Source: an uncultured Winogradskyella sp. (lineage in GTDB: Bacteria; Bacteroidota; Bacteroidia; Flavobacteriales; Flavobacteriaceae). Taken from it: a DNA stretch of 64,000 nucleotides. Both the position numbers and the translations under genes were made by a program. Numbering within the stretch: the first letter of the stretch is position 1; the number at the start of each line of letters is the position of its first letter. The notes below the pieces were generated by a model. The model worked only from the letters and a program-made list of their open reading frames with translations. It made no database searches and was not told the DNA's origin. Positions 26,965-35,357 of this stretch are shown here, one piece after another. The stretch spans positions 615,596 to 679,595 of the forward strand of contig NZ_CANMCZ010000001.1 in NCBI RefSeq assembly GCF_947496485.1, read 5' to 3'.

Positions 26965-27356
26965 TCATTTCTAAATAGTGACAAATCCAAAATAATCGTG
27001 TCCTACTTTTACGATACAGTATTTTTAATTAAAAATATCTATCTTAGTTATTAGGAATTAATTATTAAATGCTTAAAATAATATCTTAATTGTATGTTTT
27101 TTGAAGTTATTATTACTTGAGCTAATGAGTAATAATTAAAAAGCTATTTTAAAATAGAACTATTTATAGATAAAATACGTATATTGATAAGAAACCTTAC
27201 TAATTAAAAGATGTAATCTCTTAATTATGATGTGATTTATAATAAAATACAATTCTTTAGAACCAATAAAAATTGATTTTATTGTAAACCTTTTCGTATT
27301 TTACTTTAATAAATAAATTATTTTACTATTTTTGAACCAAATTTAGGGCAAAAGCC
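26965..27356. other. Intergenic region before the small peptide gene
   Basis: This stretch of 392 bp is very AT-rich. No terminator follows the T9SS gene. TATTTTTG at 27327-27334 fits the -7 pattern TAnnTTTG and lies 23 nt before the peptide start codon, but the expected -33 TTTG is not seen. No further coding frame is supported. Confidence 0.4.
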
Positions 27357-27518
27357 ATGAAGAAAGATAATAATACAGATAAAATCACCCGTAAAGAAGC
27401 CATTAATAAAATGGGTAAATATGCTGCATTAACTGCAGTAGGTACATTCGTGATTTTAAATCCGCTCAAAGCACAGTCGTCGTCACCACCAGACCCAGGA
27501 GGGAATCCTTTCGATTAA
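27357..27518 (+). CDS. 53-residue signal-bearing small peptide, candidate modified-peptide precursor
   Basis: A short gene whose ATG lies 23 nt after a good -7 promoter match. The product has a polar basic start (TDKITRKEAINKMGK), a hydrophobic stretch (YAALTAVGTFVILNPL) and then KAQ followed by the tail SSSPPDPGGNPFD and a stop. The form is that of a secreted peptide: a leader of about 39-40 residues with a Tat-like single RK, cleavage near LKAQ, and a mature tail of 13-14 residues rich in Ser, Pro, Gly and Asp, with no cysteine. The kinase-like gene starts 15 nt after its stop codon. I know no characterised homologue. A phosphorylated or otherwise modified RiPP-like product is inference from context. 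Confidence 0.7.
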   Translation: MKKDNNTDKITRKEAINKMGKYAALTAVGTFVILNPLKAQSSSPPDPGGNPFD

Positions 27519-27533
27519 TTTTTAGTTACAATT

Positions 27534-28667
27534 TTGAACAAAAGACTAGCACCAACTTATGAAAAGTTTTTTGGTGACTATTGGGTATTATGGTACTCCA
27601 AATCTAATAGTTATAGTATTGTTGAGCCTATATTTAAAAAGCTATTAGATTATTATCTTATATCTGATACTCTAGAAACTTTTAAAGCCAAATTGGCTAG
27701 TCATAAAAGTGTTCTAAATGCCGAAGTAATTGCAGAAACATTTCATAATTATCTTAATGATTCTAATAGATTAAAAGAATCTTCTAATCATAAACATATT
27801 ACCTTTGATTCTTCTAATCGTAATATTTCGAAAAAATACGCTATTAAAAATATAACTATTCAGATTTATTATGATTCTGACTTAGTATTAAAAACAATAC
27901 ATCCTGCCTTAGCATATCTTTCAATCGAAAATAGTAATAACATTAAAACTACTTTCGATATTTATCTTCAAAATGAATTCTTATGTTTATTTAAAGATGA
28001 ACAGTTAATTACTTGTGTTCACAAAAGAGACTACCACCTTATGCAAGGTAAATTTATAATGCATCTGCTTTGTACTATTCATGATATAGAGGAAGAAGAT
28101 TGGATAGGAACTTTTCATGGTTCAACGATTATAGATGGAAACTCATCTATTCTATTTATCGGAAAATCTGGAAAAGGAAAAAGTACATTATGTACTTTAT
28201 TAGCCTCCAATGATTTTGGCTTACTTTCAGATGACGTGTCTCCAATGCTTTCAGAAAACAAAAGCATATACTATAACCCTCTAGCAGTATCCATAAAGGA
28301 AGGTGCTTTTAAGGTTCTTAAACCAATCGTAGGTGATTTTGATGCTTTACCCACTATCAAATTTAATAAAACGAAAGGGGCTTTAAAGTACATATCTTGC
28401 AATAGACCAAAAAAAGATTATTACCCTTGCAATGCAATTGTTTTAGTAAATTATGAAAATAATTCAAAAACCGTTTTAGAAAAAGCATCAATTAAAACAA
28501 TACTAGAAACAATAATTCCAGATTCTTGGTTGTCACCAAATCCTTTTCATGCAAAGCAGTTTTTAGATTGGTTGGAAGTAGTAAATATTTATAAACTAAC
28601 ATATAGCGATACTAAAAGTGTTACTGCAGAAGTTTCTAAATTATTTAAATACCTCAATAAAAACTAA
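27534..28667 (+). CDS. PqqD-like / HPr-kinase-like protein
   Basis: A 377-residue protein that starts at TTG; no ATG is available near the N-terminus. The first 80 residues (FFGDYWVLWYSKSN ... ETFHNYL) look like a small PqqD-type winged-helix domain, which in other systems binds leader peptides. From about residue 180 the fold is HPr-kinase-like: H195 in WIGTFHGS, the Walker A loop GKSGKGKST (210-218) and acidic pair D233-D234 in LLSDDVSP. HPr-kinase relatives phosphorylate serine on proteins and, in some lasso peptide clusters, on the peptide. Similar genes also accompany exopolysaccharide loci. It lies 15 nt after the peptide gene and 35 nt before the nucleotidyltransferase. Confidence 0.75.
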   Translation: MNKRLAPTYEKFFGDYWVLWYSKSNSYSIVEPIFKKLLDYYLISDTLETFKAKLASHKSVLNAEVIAETFHNYLNDSNRLKESSNHKHITFDSSNRNISKKYAIKNITIQIYYDSDLVLKTIHPALAYLSIENSNNIKTTFDIYLQNEFLCLFKDEQLITCVHKRDYHLMQGKFIMHLLCTIHDIEEEDWIGTFHGSTIIDGNSSILFIGKSGKGKSTLCTLLASNDFGLLSDDVSPMLSENKSIYYNPLAVSIKEGAFKVLKPIVGDFDALPTIKFNKTKGALKYISCNRPKKDYYPCNAIVLVNYENNSKTVLEKASIKTILETIIPDSWLSPNPFHAKQFLDWLEVVNIYKLTYSDTKSVTAEVSKLFKYLNKN

Positions 28668-28702
28668 TAATAATTCTATATTAGTAGCTTGTTAAATAAT
28701 CT

Positions 28703-29791
28703 ATGGGTAATCTTGCCATTACATATCAACACATTGCGGATATCCTAAGTTTTGAAACTTCAAATCATAAATTAGAGAAAACACTTAGTCATCCTTCATT
28801 CAATTGGGATCATATTGTTGTAGAAGGCAGTAAACACTTAGTTTTACCTGCTATTTATTGTAGGCTAAAAGCTAAAAAACTATTAGGCTTATTGCCAAAA
28901 GAACTTAATAGCTACCTAACAGAAATTACATCATTGAATAGAAATAGAAATGAAGCCATATTAAAGCAGGTTCATTCTATATCCCAACTCTTAAACCAAC
29001 ACCAAATAAATTACACTTTTTTAAAGGGTTCTGCACTCATAGTGCAAGACATCTTTGAAGATATTGCTGAACGCATGATAGGTGATATTGATATTTTAGT
29101 TGATATAGATCAACTAGACAATGCATACCATCTATTAATAACAAATGGTTATACTCCAATAGAACAAACTCTAGGTAATGACTTTTTTGAGCATAAGCAC
29201 CTCCCTAGATTAAAACCTAAGCATGAGATTTGTGCTGTAGAACTTCATCGAAAGTTATTTGTTTCGCACAGCAATACCGAACTAAAATCTAAAACTATAC
29301 TAAGTAAAAAAATAAATCGGTCTAGTGTATTTATACCATCTACCGAACACCTTTTAATGCATAACATTCTTAATTTTCAAATCAATGATAAAGGCACTCT
29401 TTACAATAGCATAAGTTTTCGTTCAGCTTACGATACTATAGTTTTACTACAAGAGTATAACCATAAAAAAGAATGGTATAACAAATGGTATAACAAATGG
29501 TATAACAATAAGATTTTTAAACGCTATTTTAATTACACTAGTCTTTTCTTTAATGAAATAAAAATAATAACTAATGCTAAATCGAATTTCTTTACATCCT
29601 TTTATCTGTTTAAGTTAAAGCATATTAAGTTCTATAAATTTTGGAATCGCTTGTTAAAATTAACAAATTTCATATCAGTAATGTTAAATCGCATGTCTAC
29701 TTTCTTGTTGAATAAATCCTACAGAAAAGCGATAATTAACGATAGAAAACGGATTTACATATATTTTAAGTCGATTTTCGATAATTTTTAG
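28703..29791 (+). CDS. Nucleotidyltransferase family protein (PF14907-like)
   Basis: A 362-residue protein with the nucleotidyltransferase pattern: FLKGSAL (KGS 108-110) and, after a short helix, RMIGDIDILVD with D128 and D130 as metal ligands, followed by a later acidic residue in CAVELHRKL. This is the arrangement of the NTP_transf_5 family, which often travels with PqqD/HPr-kinase-like genes. Substrate unknown. Near residues 257-268 it carries a WYNK-WYNK-WYNN tandem repeat encoded by three identical 12-bp units. The C-terminus after about residue 300 is basic and may associate with membranes. It is the third gene of the peptide group. Confidence 0.75.
   Translation: MGNLAITYQHIADILSFETSNHKLEKTLSHPSFNWDHIVVEGSKHLVLPAIYCRLKAKKLLGLLPKELNSYLTEITSLNRNRNEAILKQVHSISQLLNQHQINYTFLKGSALIVQDIFEDIAERMIGDIDILVDIDQLDNAYHLLITNGYTPIEQTLGNDFFEHKHLPRLKPKHEICAVELHRKLFVSHSNTELKSKTILSKKINRSSVFIPSTEHLLMHNILNFQINDKGTLYNSISFRSAYDTIVLLQEYNHKKEWYNKWYNKWYNNKIFKRYFNYTSLFFNEIKIITNAKSNFFTSFYLFKLKHIKFYKFWNRLLKLTNFISVMLNRMSTFLLNKSYRKAIINDRKRIYIYFKSIFDNF
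29473..29508 (+). repeat. Three tandem 12-bp units inside the nucleotidyltransferase gene
   Basis: ATGGTATAACAA occurs three times in a row with exact identity. It encodes WYNK repeats and keeps the frame. Exact identity suggests recent slippage expansion. Confidence 0.9.
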
Positions 29792-29876
29792 GTTTATTTT
29801 TGTAATTATTATAATAACTTTACATCAATATTTGTTTTATAATGCATAAAGTTTAACTTTGACCAAAATTCTGAGC

Positions 29877-30452
29877 ATGAAGAAATTAATTTTATTAACC
29901 ATATTAGTAGTATTTAGTTTATCATCTTTTGCCCAACGAAATAATAACGAGTGGTTTTTAAGCGTTGGTTTTAACTCTGTAAATAGTTTGGGGTCTCATT
30001 CACCTATATTTCATCCAGATGAATGGATTACACAGTTCCCAATTTCTGCAGCTGTAGAATTTAATTGGAGTGAAGACTTTGCTATCGAACAATCAATAAC
30101 CTTAAATGGTTTTACTGAAGAAGACGAAATTGACGGCGTCGATTTAAAAAAAGATTACAACTATTTATCTTTTGACACCCATATAAAATATTATTTTGGA
30201 AAGCACCTTTTTGGTCGTACGAGCAATATTGATTGGTTAGATCTTTATGTAAATGCTGGTCTTGGCTTCTTTAGCATAGATGAGACTAATATATCTGCTA
30301 ATTTAGGTGGTGGAGCTTTATTTTGGTTAAACCAAAATAGAAGTTTTGGTATTAGAGCTCAAGTTATTGGTAAGTTTGCATTTAATCATTCTGAGAGTGG
30401 ATTAGATAATAACCACTATCAATATCATTTACAAGCAGTATTTAAATTATAA
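29877..30452 (+). CDS. Outer-membrane beta-barrel protein
   Basis: I chose the ATG at 29877 over an upstream TTG at 29859 because it gives a clean signal peptide (MKKLILLTILVVFSLSSFAQ). The mature part of about 170 residues has alternating beta-strand character ending in an aromatic/hydrophobic strand (YQYHLQAVFKL), the pattern of small outer-membrane barrels of the OmpA/OprF-porin-like type. No OmpA peptidoglycan-binding domain is attached. It follows the nucleotidyltransferase by 85 nt and may be read from the same transcript or from a promoter in that gap. It shares the downstream terminator. Confidence 0.8.
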   Translation: MKKLILLTILVVFSLSSFAQRNNNEWFLSVGFNSVNSLGSHSPIFHPDEWITQFPISAAVEFNWSEDFAIEQSITLNGFTEEDEIDGVDLKKDYNYLSFDTHIKYYFGKHLFGRTSNIDWLDLYVNAGLGFFSIDETNISANLGGGALFWLNQNRSFGIRAQVIGKFAFNHSESGLDNNHYQYHLQAVFKL

Positions 30453-30473
30453 TAGGACCATAATAAAATAAAT

Positions 30474-30505
30474 AAAAAAGGCGCACTACTATAATGCGCC
30501 TTTTT
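30474..30505. terminator. Bidirectional terminator between convergent genes
   Basis: AAAAAAGGCGCA (30474-30485) and TGCGCCTTTTT (30495-30505) form a GC-rich stem flanked by an A-run and a T-run. It can stop transcription both from the beta-barrel gene (plus) and from UDP-glucuronate decarboxylase (minus). Confidence 0.92.
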
Positions 30506-30509
30506 ATTT

Positions 30510-31457
30510 TTATTGTTCTTCCCTCAAAAGCTTATCAAAATAATTTATTGTATGCTTTAACCCTTCTTTTAGGTGAACTTTAGGCTCCCAGCCTCCTAAC
30601 TCTTTTTTCGCTAAATTTATATCTGGTTGACGTTGTAAAGGGTCATCTTGTGGCAAAGGCATATATGTGATTTTTGATTTAGAATCTATTATATCAGTTA
30701 TTTCCTTTGCTAATTCTAACATTGTAAATTCTACAGGGTTACCTATGTTTACAGGACCTACAAAGCTATCTCTACTATTCATCATTCTATGAGTTCCTTC
30801 GATAAGATCATCTACGTATTGAAAACTTCTAGTTTGAGTTCCATCACCAAAGATAGTTATATCATCACCCTTTAAAGCCTGAACAATAAAATTTGATACT
30901 ACTCTTCCATCTTGAGGATGCATTCTAGGACCATACGTATTAAAAATGCGAATGATTTTAATCTTCACTTGGTTTTGGTTATGGTAATCCATAAATAAGG
31001 TTTCAGCGCAACGCTTACCTTCATCATAACAGGAACGTAGACCAATTGGATTAACGTTTCCCCAATAACTTTCTGGCTGAGGGTGTACTGTTGGGTCGCC
31101 GTAAACCTCACTAGTGGAAGCCTGTAATATTTTTGCTCCAACTCGTTTAGCCAAACCTAGCATATTTATAGCTCCCATAACCGAGGTTTTAACTGTTTTT
31201 ATAGGATTATATTGATAATGTACTGGTGAGGCAGGACAAGCCAAATTATATATTTCGTCAACTTCAATCATATATGGATTGGTAATATCATGTCGAACTA
31301 ACTCAAAATAGTGGTTATCCATTAGGTGCTCAATATTTCGTTTTGAGCCAGTAAAATAATTATCTAAACAAATAACTTCGTTGCCTTCTTTTAATAAACG
31401 ATCACATAAATGAGAGCCCACAAACCCAGCGCCTCCAGTTACCAATATTCTTTTCAT
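30510..31457 (-). CDS. uxs: UDP-glucuronate decarboxylase (UDP-xylose synthase)
   Basis: A 315-residue short-chain dehydrogenase/reductase. The NAD loop is GGAGFVGSH (8-16), ACPASP and [12 protein letters not shown] are typical of UXS, and the catalytic YxxxK appears as [19 protein letters not shown] and [13 protein letters not shown] complete the family pattern. It converts UDP-glucuronate to UDP-xylose in the cytoplasm. It is not in the large polysaccharide island but could supply it with xylose. It begins 51 nt after the M90 peptidase gene ends. Confidence 0.93.
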   Translation of the reverse strand: MKRILVTGGAGFVGSHLCDRLLKEGNEVICLDNYFTGSKRNIEHLMDNHYFELVRHDITNPYMIEVDEIYNLACPASPVHYQYNPIKTVKTSVMGAINMLGLAKRVGAKILQASTSEVYGDPTVHPQPESYWGNVNPIGLRSCYDEGKRCAETLFMDYHNQNQVKIKIIRIFNTYGPRMHPQDGRVVSNFIVQALKGDDITIFGDGTQTRSFQYVDDLIEGTHRMMNSRDSFVGPVNIGNPVEFTMLELAKEITDIIDSKSKITYMPLPQDDPLQRQPDINLAKKELGGWEPKVHLKEGLKHTINYFDKLLREEQ

Positions 31458-31508
31458 GTATTAATGATTTCTATTAATGTTTAAAAATAAGACTTTATTT
31501 ATTAGTTA

Positions 31509-32366
31509 CTAATAACCTGCAAAATTAAAATTAAGCATTGTTTTCACATAGTTATATAATTCAGGAAACTGTCCTCTAAATTCATTAGGTGTTTCTATAA
31601 AGGTTTCTATAATAACAGACAAAAATTCGTATTGGTTTGTATAGGCATAATCCCTAAAGTATTCTGATTCAATTAAGCGCTGCCTATAAGCTTTGTTACT
31701 TTCTAAAAAGTTAACAATATCAGTAAATCCATTTAAAAAAATAGCTGCTCTAAAACCTTTATTTTTAAGACAATCTAGATGCAAAGCATGCACAATCTCA
31801 TGTATTGCCAAATTAAAGTTATCGTTTTCAATTGAATATCCAAGTAATACATCCTCCCAGGAAAATACAATAGCCTTATAGGAAGGATTAAACTCTCCTT
31901 TGTGCAAATTTTGATTTGTATTAGAATAAAAAGCTTTGGGGTATAACAGTATTTTATTAACTAAATCTATGCGGTAATTTCTAAACCCAAAAGTTATCAT
32001 TACTAAAGTGCCAAGTATCAATATTTTCATATGGTCATCAATCTTCAATTGGTCTCTACCAACAAACTCTGTATTATCGAATAGTTTAGCCAGTCGGTGT
32101 TGAAAATAGATTCTTTCTTTATCAGATAGTTTATTATAAAAAAACAATTCATTCTTTAAAATTGTTTGCTGACTCTTAGTAAGTCGCTTCAACCCAAAAT
32201 AAACATGATTATAAAGAGGTTTCCTGAACCTTGAGGCATAGAAAAAGAGTATCGCCCTAAAGACTCTATACATTATAAATAGAGTTATTAAAACAACACC
32301 TATAGGTATAACATAATTAGACATTAGTTCTCGTTCAAAAATTTCTTGCTGGGTTTGTAATAACAT
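31509..32366 (-). CDS. M90 / MtfA-like zinc metallopeptidase with N-terminal membrane helix
   Basis: A 285-residue protein with one membrane helix (about 17-40) and a cytoplasmic or periplasmic domain carrying HEIVH (189-193) in NLAIHEIVHALHLD. The context KAIVFSWEDVLLGY and the later EFLSVIIETFIE resemble the MtfA/peptidase M90 family. In E. coli MtfA interacts with the Mlc repressor; that partner is not expected in this lineage. Start choice: the first ATG; a second at codon 15 just before the helix is also possible. Confidence 0.8.
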   Translation of the reverse strand: MLLQTQQEIFERELMSNYVIPIGVVLITLFIMYRVFRAILFFYASRFRKPLYNHVYFGLKRLTKSQQTILKNELFFYNKLSDKERIYFQHRLAKLFDNTEFVGRDQLKIDDHMKILILGTLVMITFGFRNYRIDLVNKILLYPKAFYSNTNQNLHKGEFNPSYKAIVFSWEDVLLGYSIENDNFNLAIHEIVHALHLDCLKNKGFRAAIFLNGFTDIVNFLESNKAYRQRLIESEYFRDYAYTNQYEFLSVIIETFIETPNEFRGQFPELYNYVKTMLNFNFAGY

Positions 32367-32465
32367 AAAAAAGTGATTGAAGGATTTAAAATTATATAAA
32401 TTTTACTCTATTTAATTCTAAAACGTTTTTTTCTTTTATGCATTTCATAAAATACTATGATTGTA

Positions 32466-32517
32466 AATAAAAAATGCTGAAGCGAGCATAATCATTTTTT
32501 GCTCTTCTTCAGCATTT
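32466..32517 (-). terminator. Terminator of the tRNA-Arg gene
   Basis: On the minus strand AAATGCTGAAG pairs with CTTCAGCATTT (arms 32507-32517 and 32472-32482), with an inner GAGCA/TGCTC stem. It is followed by a T-rich run. It begins 6 nt after the tRNA 3' end. Confidence 0.85.
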
Positions 32518-32522
32518 ATTTG

Positions 32523-32596
32523 TGACCTCGAGAGGATTCGAACCTCCAACCCTCAGAGCCGAAATCTGATATTCTATCCAGTTGAACTACGAGGCC
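32523..32596 (-). tRNA. tRNA-Arg (anticodon UCG)
   Basis: A 74-nt cloverleaf. The acceptor stem GGCCTCG pairs with CGAGGTC (one G-U), the anticodon stem is TCAGA/TCTGA with loop TTTCGGC, giving anticodon TCG, and the T arm is GGAGG-TTCGAAT-CCTCT. The CCA end is not encoded. It stands alone with its own terminator downstream. Confidence 0.95.
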
Positions 32597-32659
32597 ATTT
32601 CTACATACCTACATTATGATAAATCTAAAGGTGGTATTTATTAAGTAATCTGTTGATGT

Positions 32660-33109
32660 TTATGATAACTTAGCCTTAACTATAGTAGAAATAGTCTTTC
32701 CATCCGCTTGACCAGCTAATTCTTTAGAAACGATTCCCATGACTTTACCCATATCTTTCATACCTTCAGCACCAGTTTCTTCAATAGTCATAACAACAAC
32801 TTTTTCAATTTCTTCCTCACTAAGGGCCTCAGGTAAAAACTGACTAATAATTTCTGCTTGGTCAATCTCTGGCAATGCTAAATCTTTGCGGTCTTGTTCT
32901 AAAAATATGGCAGCACTATCTTTGCGCTGTTTTACCATTTTAGATAGTATTTTTATTTCTGTTTCTTCAGTCAACTCTTCTTTTGATCCAGAAGCCGTTT
33001 GCGCTAACAATATCTCAGACTTTACAGCTCTTAAAGCTGCTAAAGCTGTTTGGTCTTTTTCTTTCATTGCTGCCTTCATAGCAGTCATTATATCTTCTTG
33101 TAAGCTCAT
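32660..33109 (-). CDS. GatB/YqeY domain protein
   Basis: A 149-residue YqeY-family protein. It has the helical pattern with MKEKDQTALAALRAVKSEI, VKQRKDSAAIF and a C-terminal segment DMGKVMGIVSKELAGQADG. The family resembles the C-terminal domain of GatB and may bind tRNA; its precise role is unsettled. It lies downstream of ftsZ behind a hairpin, an arrangement seen in other Flavobacteria. Confidence 0.93.
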   Translation of the reverse strand: MSLQEDIMTAMKAAMKEKDQTALAALRAVKSEILLAQTASGSKEELTEETEIKILSKMVKQRKDSAAIFLEQDRKDLALPEIDQAEIISQFLPEALSEEEIEKVVVMTIEETGAEGMKDMGKVMGIVSKELAGQADGKTISTIVKAKLS

Positions 33110-33186
33110 AATTACCTTAATTTTAGTCTGTGGCTAAGATACTAAAAAGTTGTGGTGAACTCAGCACAAAAATACTCTATCAACAA

Positions 33187-33221
33187 AAAGCCCAAAAAGT
33201 TGGAGACACTTTTTGGGCTTT
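33187..33221 (-). terminator. Hairpin terminator after ftsZ
   Basis: A perfect 14-bp inverted repeat (33187-33200 and 33208-33221) with a 7-nt loop. On the minus strand the 3' arm ends GGGCTTTTTG, giving a short U-tract. It lies between ftsZ and the YqeY gene and probably ends most dcw transcripts. Confidence 0.85.
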
Positions 33222-33256
33222 GACAATTGGTGTTAGCACTTAACTTAAACTTGCTA

Positions 33257-35197
33257 TTAATCTACGTTATCGTGTAAAAACGAATTGTTACTTCTCAATT
33301 GAATATCATCGTTTTCATCTGTTCCGACAGACATTCTCGAAGTATTGGTTTCTGAAGAATGCTGAGCATCTTCTAAATTAACACCTTGTCTTTTGTAAGC
33401 AGGTTCTTTTTCGATTTCATCTATTTTTGCATTATTGAATTTATAGTTAAAATCTTTCATTTTTTTTCTGCGCTCATCTGCACGAGCTATAATTAATTCT
33501 GAAATTGGACTGTTCATAGGATCAATCTCATCCTTGACAATTTCTTCAGTTTCATCAACAGGTAATATTTTCTTTTCAAAAACTATTTCTTCTTTAACTT
33601 CTACCTGGTTAGTTTTTGTATTCATAGATGATTCAAAAGTTTCAAAATCATCTAAAGCATAACGCTTTTCCCCATCCTCATTTACTTCGGTTACCGAAAT
33701 AATTTCAACTGGTTCATTAACACTTATATCTTTTACATCTTCATCTAAACTGAAGAACATTTTTTCTTCATTAACATCTACTTCTTCAATTTGCTCTGAT
33801 TCTTTGTTAGATAGTGGTAAATCAAAAGTTAGCGTTATTTGTTCTTCTTCATTCTCTACTTCAATACTTTCAGCTTTATTTTCTATTGGAGTAATAATAA
33901 ATTCCTCCGGTTGAGCTTCAACTTGTGGTTGAGAATCCAAGACTTCATCATAAACTACATTCATATTTTTTAAGAAGTCTGTAGTTTCAATTAGGTCCAT
34001 TCCAGGTGCAACTTCTACTTTAGATTCAATTTTCACCTCCTCTTCATCAAGTAATGTATGGCGAACAATTGGAGTCTCGATTTCTCCTTCTAAAACAATA
34101 TCTGGAGTTATAATTGCTGGCTCCTTCTCTTGAGTGCTTATATCTGTTTCAATAGCTTCTTCTAATGCGTGAATGACTATTTTTGTTTCAGTATTAGAGA
34201 TTTCATTCTGTTGATCGATATCAAACCCTGTTGCAATAATGGTAACAGAAATTGACTCTTGTAAAGATTCATCTTCACCAACACCCATAATTATATTGGC
34301 ACCATGACCTGCTTCATTCTGAATATGATCATTGATTTCACCGATTTCGTCAATAGTAATCTCCTGAGAACCAGAAACAATAAGCAATAATACGTTTTTA
34401 GCACCTGTAATTTTATTGTCATTAAGTAATGGTGAATCTAAAGCCTTCATGATAGCTTCTTGTGCTCTGGTTTGCCCAGAAGCCTCAGCTGAACCCATAA
34501 TGGCTGTTCCACTGTTACTTAATACAGTTTTAGCATCACGTAAATCTATGTTTTGTGTATAATGATGTGTTATCACCTCCGCAATACCTCTAGATGCAGT
34601 AGACAAGACTTCATCTGCTTTTGAAAAACCTGCTTTAAAACCAAGGTTACCATAAACTTCACGAAGTTTATTATTATTTATCACAACCAGTGAATCTACA
34701 TGCGATCGTAGTTTTTCTATACCACGTTGAGCTTGCTCATTACGCATTTTACCCTCAAATTGAAAAGGCATAGTCACAATACCAACGGTAAGAATATCTA
34801 ATTCCTTAGCCATCTTTGCAATAATTGGAGCTGCACCAGTTCCTGTACCACCACCCATACCTGCAGTGATAAACACCATTTTTGTATTGGTATCTAACAT
34901 TCTACGAATGTCTTCTAAACTTTCTACAGCTGCCTCTTCACCAACATCTGGATTTGCTCCAGCACCTAAACCTTCGGTTAAGTTTACACCTAGTTGAATT
35001 TTGTTTGGAACACCACTATTTTGAAGCGCCTGTGCATCAGTATTACATATCACAAAATCAACACCTTTAATACCTTGCTGAAACATGTGATTTATAGCAT
35101 TGCTTCCACCTCCGCCAACACCAATGACCTTTATGACATTAGATTGGTGTTTTGGCAAATCAAATGATATGTTTCCAAATTCGTTGCTCTTACTCAT
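33257..35197 (-). CDS. ftsZ: Cell division protein FtsZ
   Basis: A 646-residue tubulin-like GTPase that forms the division ring. The GTPase core (about 15-320) shows GVGGGGSNAINHM, GGGTGTGAAPIIAKMAKE and NNNKLREVYGN. The remaining 325 residues are a highly acidic, low-complexity linker followed by a conserved-looking tail (RMSVGTDEND, NSFLHDNVD). FtsZ is usually 350-450 residues in other bacteria; long tails are known in Bacteroidetes. It is the last gene of the dcw cluster, separated from ftsA by 160 nt with a hairpin. Confidence 0.97.
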   Translation of the reverse strand: MSKSNEFGNISFDLPKHQSNVIKVIGVGGGGSNAINHMFQQGIKGVDFVICNTDAQALQNSGVPNKIQLGVNLTEGLGAGANPDVGEEAAVESLEDIRRMLDTNTKMVFITAGMGGGTGTGAAPIIAKMAKELDILTVGIVTMPFQFEGKMRNEQAQRGIEKLRSHVDSLVVINNNKLREVYGNLGFKAGFSKADEVLSTASRGIAEVITHHYTQNIDLRDAKTVLSNSGTAIMGSAEASGQTRAQEAIMKALDSPLLNDNKITGAKNVLLLIVSGSQEITIDEIGEINDHIQNEAGHGANIIMGVGEDESLQESISVTIIATGFDIDQQNEISNTETKIVIHALEEAIETDISTQEKEPAIITPDIVLEGEIETPIVRHTLLDEEEVKIESKVEVAPGMDLIETTDFLKNMNVVYDEVLDSQPQVEAQPEEFIITPIENKAESIEVENEEEQITLTFDLPLSNKESEQIEEVDVNEEKMFFSLDEDVKDISVNEPVEIISVTEVNEDGEKRYALDDFETFESSMNTKTNQVEVKEEIVFEKKILPVDETEEIVKDEIDPMNSPISELIIARADERRKKMKDFNYKFNNAKIDEIEKEPAYKRQGVNLEDAQHSSETNTSRMSVGTDENDDIQLRSNNSFLHDNVD

Positions 35198-35321
35198 ATT
35201 ATTATGATTATGGGATTTTATATTTTATACTTTACTTTATCTAATCTATAAAGATGATGACTATATAAACCATCATATTTTATTTTTCAATTGCTCCTCG
35301 CTTCAGCGCTGGCTCTTCATT

Positions 35322-35344
35322 AAAATTGTCCACAGGACAATTTT
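35322..35344 (-). repeat. Hairpin between ftsA and ftsZ
   Basis: A perfect 10-bp inverted repeat AAAATTGTCC / GGACAATTTT with a 3-nt loop, beginning 14 nt after the ftsA stop codon. The following bases do not make a strong T-run, so it may be an attenuator or an RNA processing or stability element that sets ftsZ levels apart from ftsA. Confidence 0.6.
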
Positions 35345-35357
35345 TAAACATTCAGCC

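Noticed and set aside
27357-27518. Classical twin-arginine signal in the small peptide
   Set aside because: Only one arginine (TRKEAINK) is present; I describe it as Tat-like in form but do not claim Tat export.
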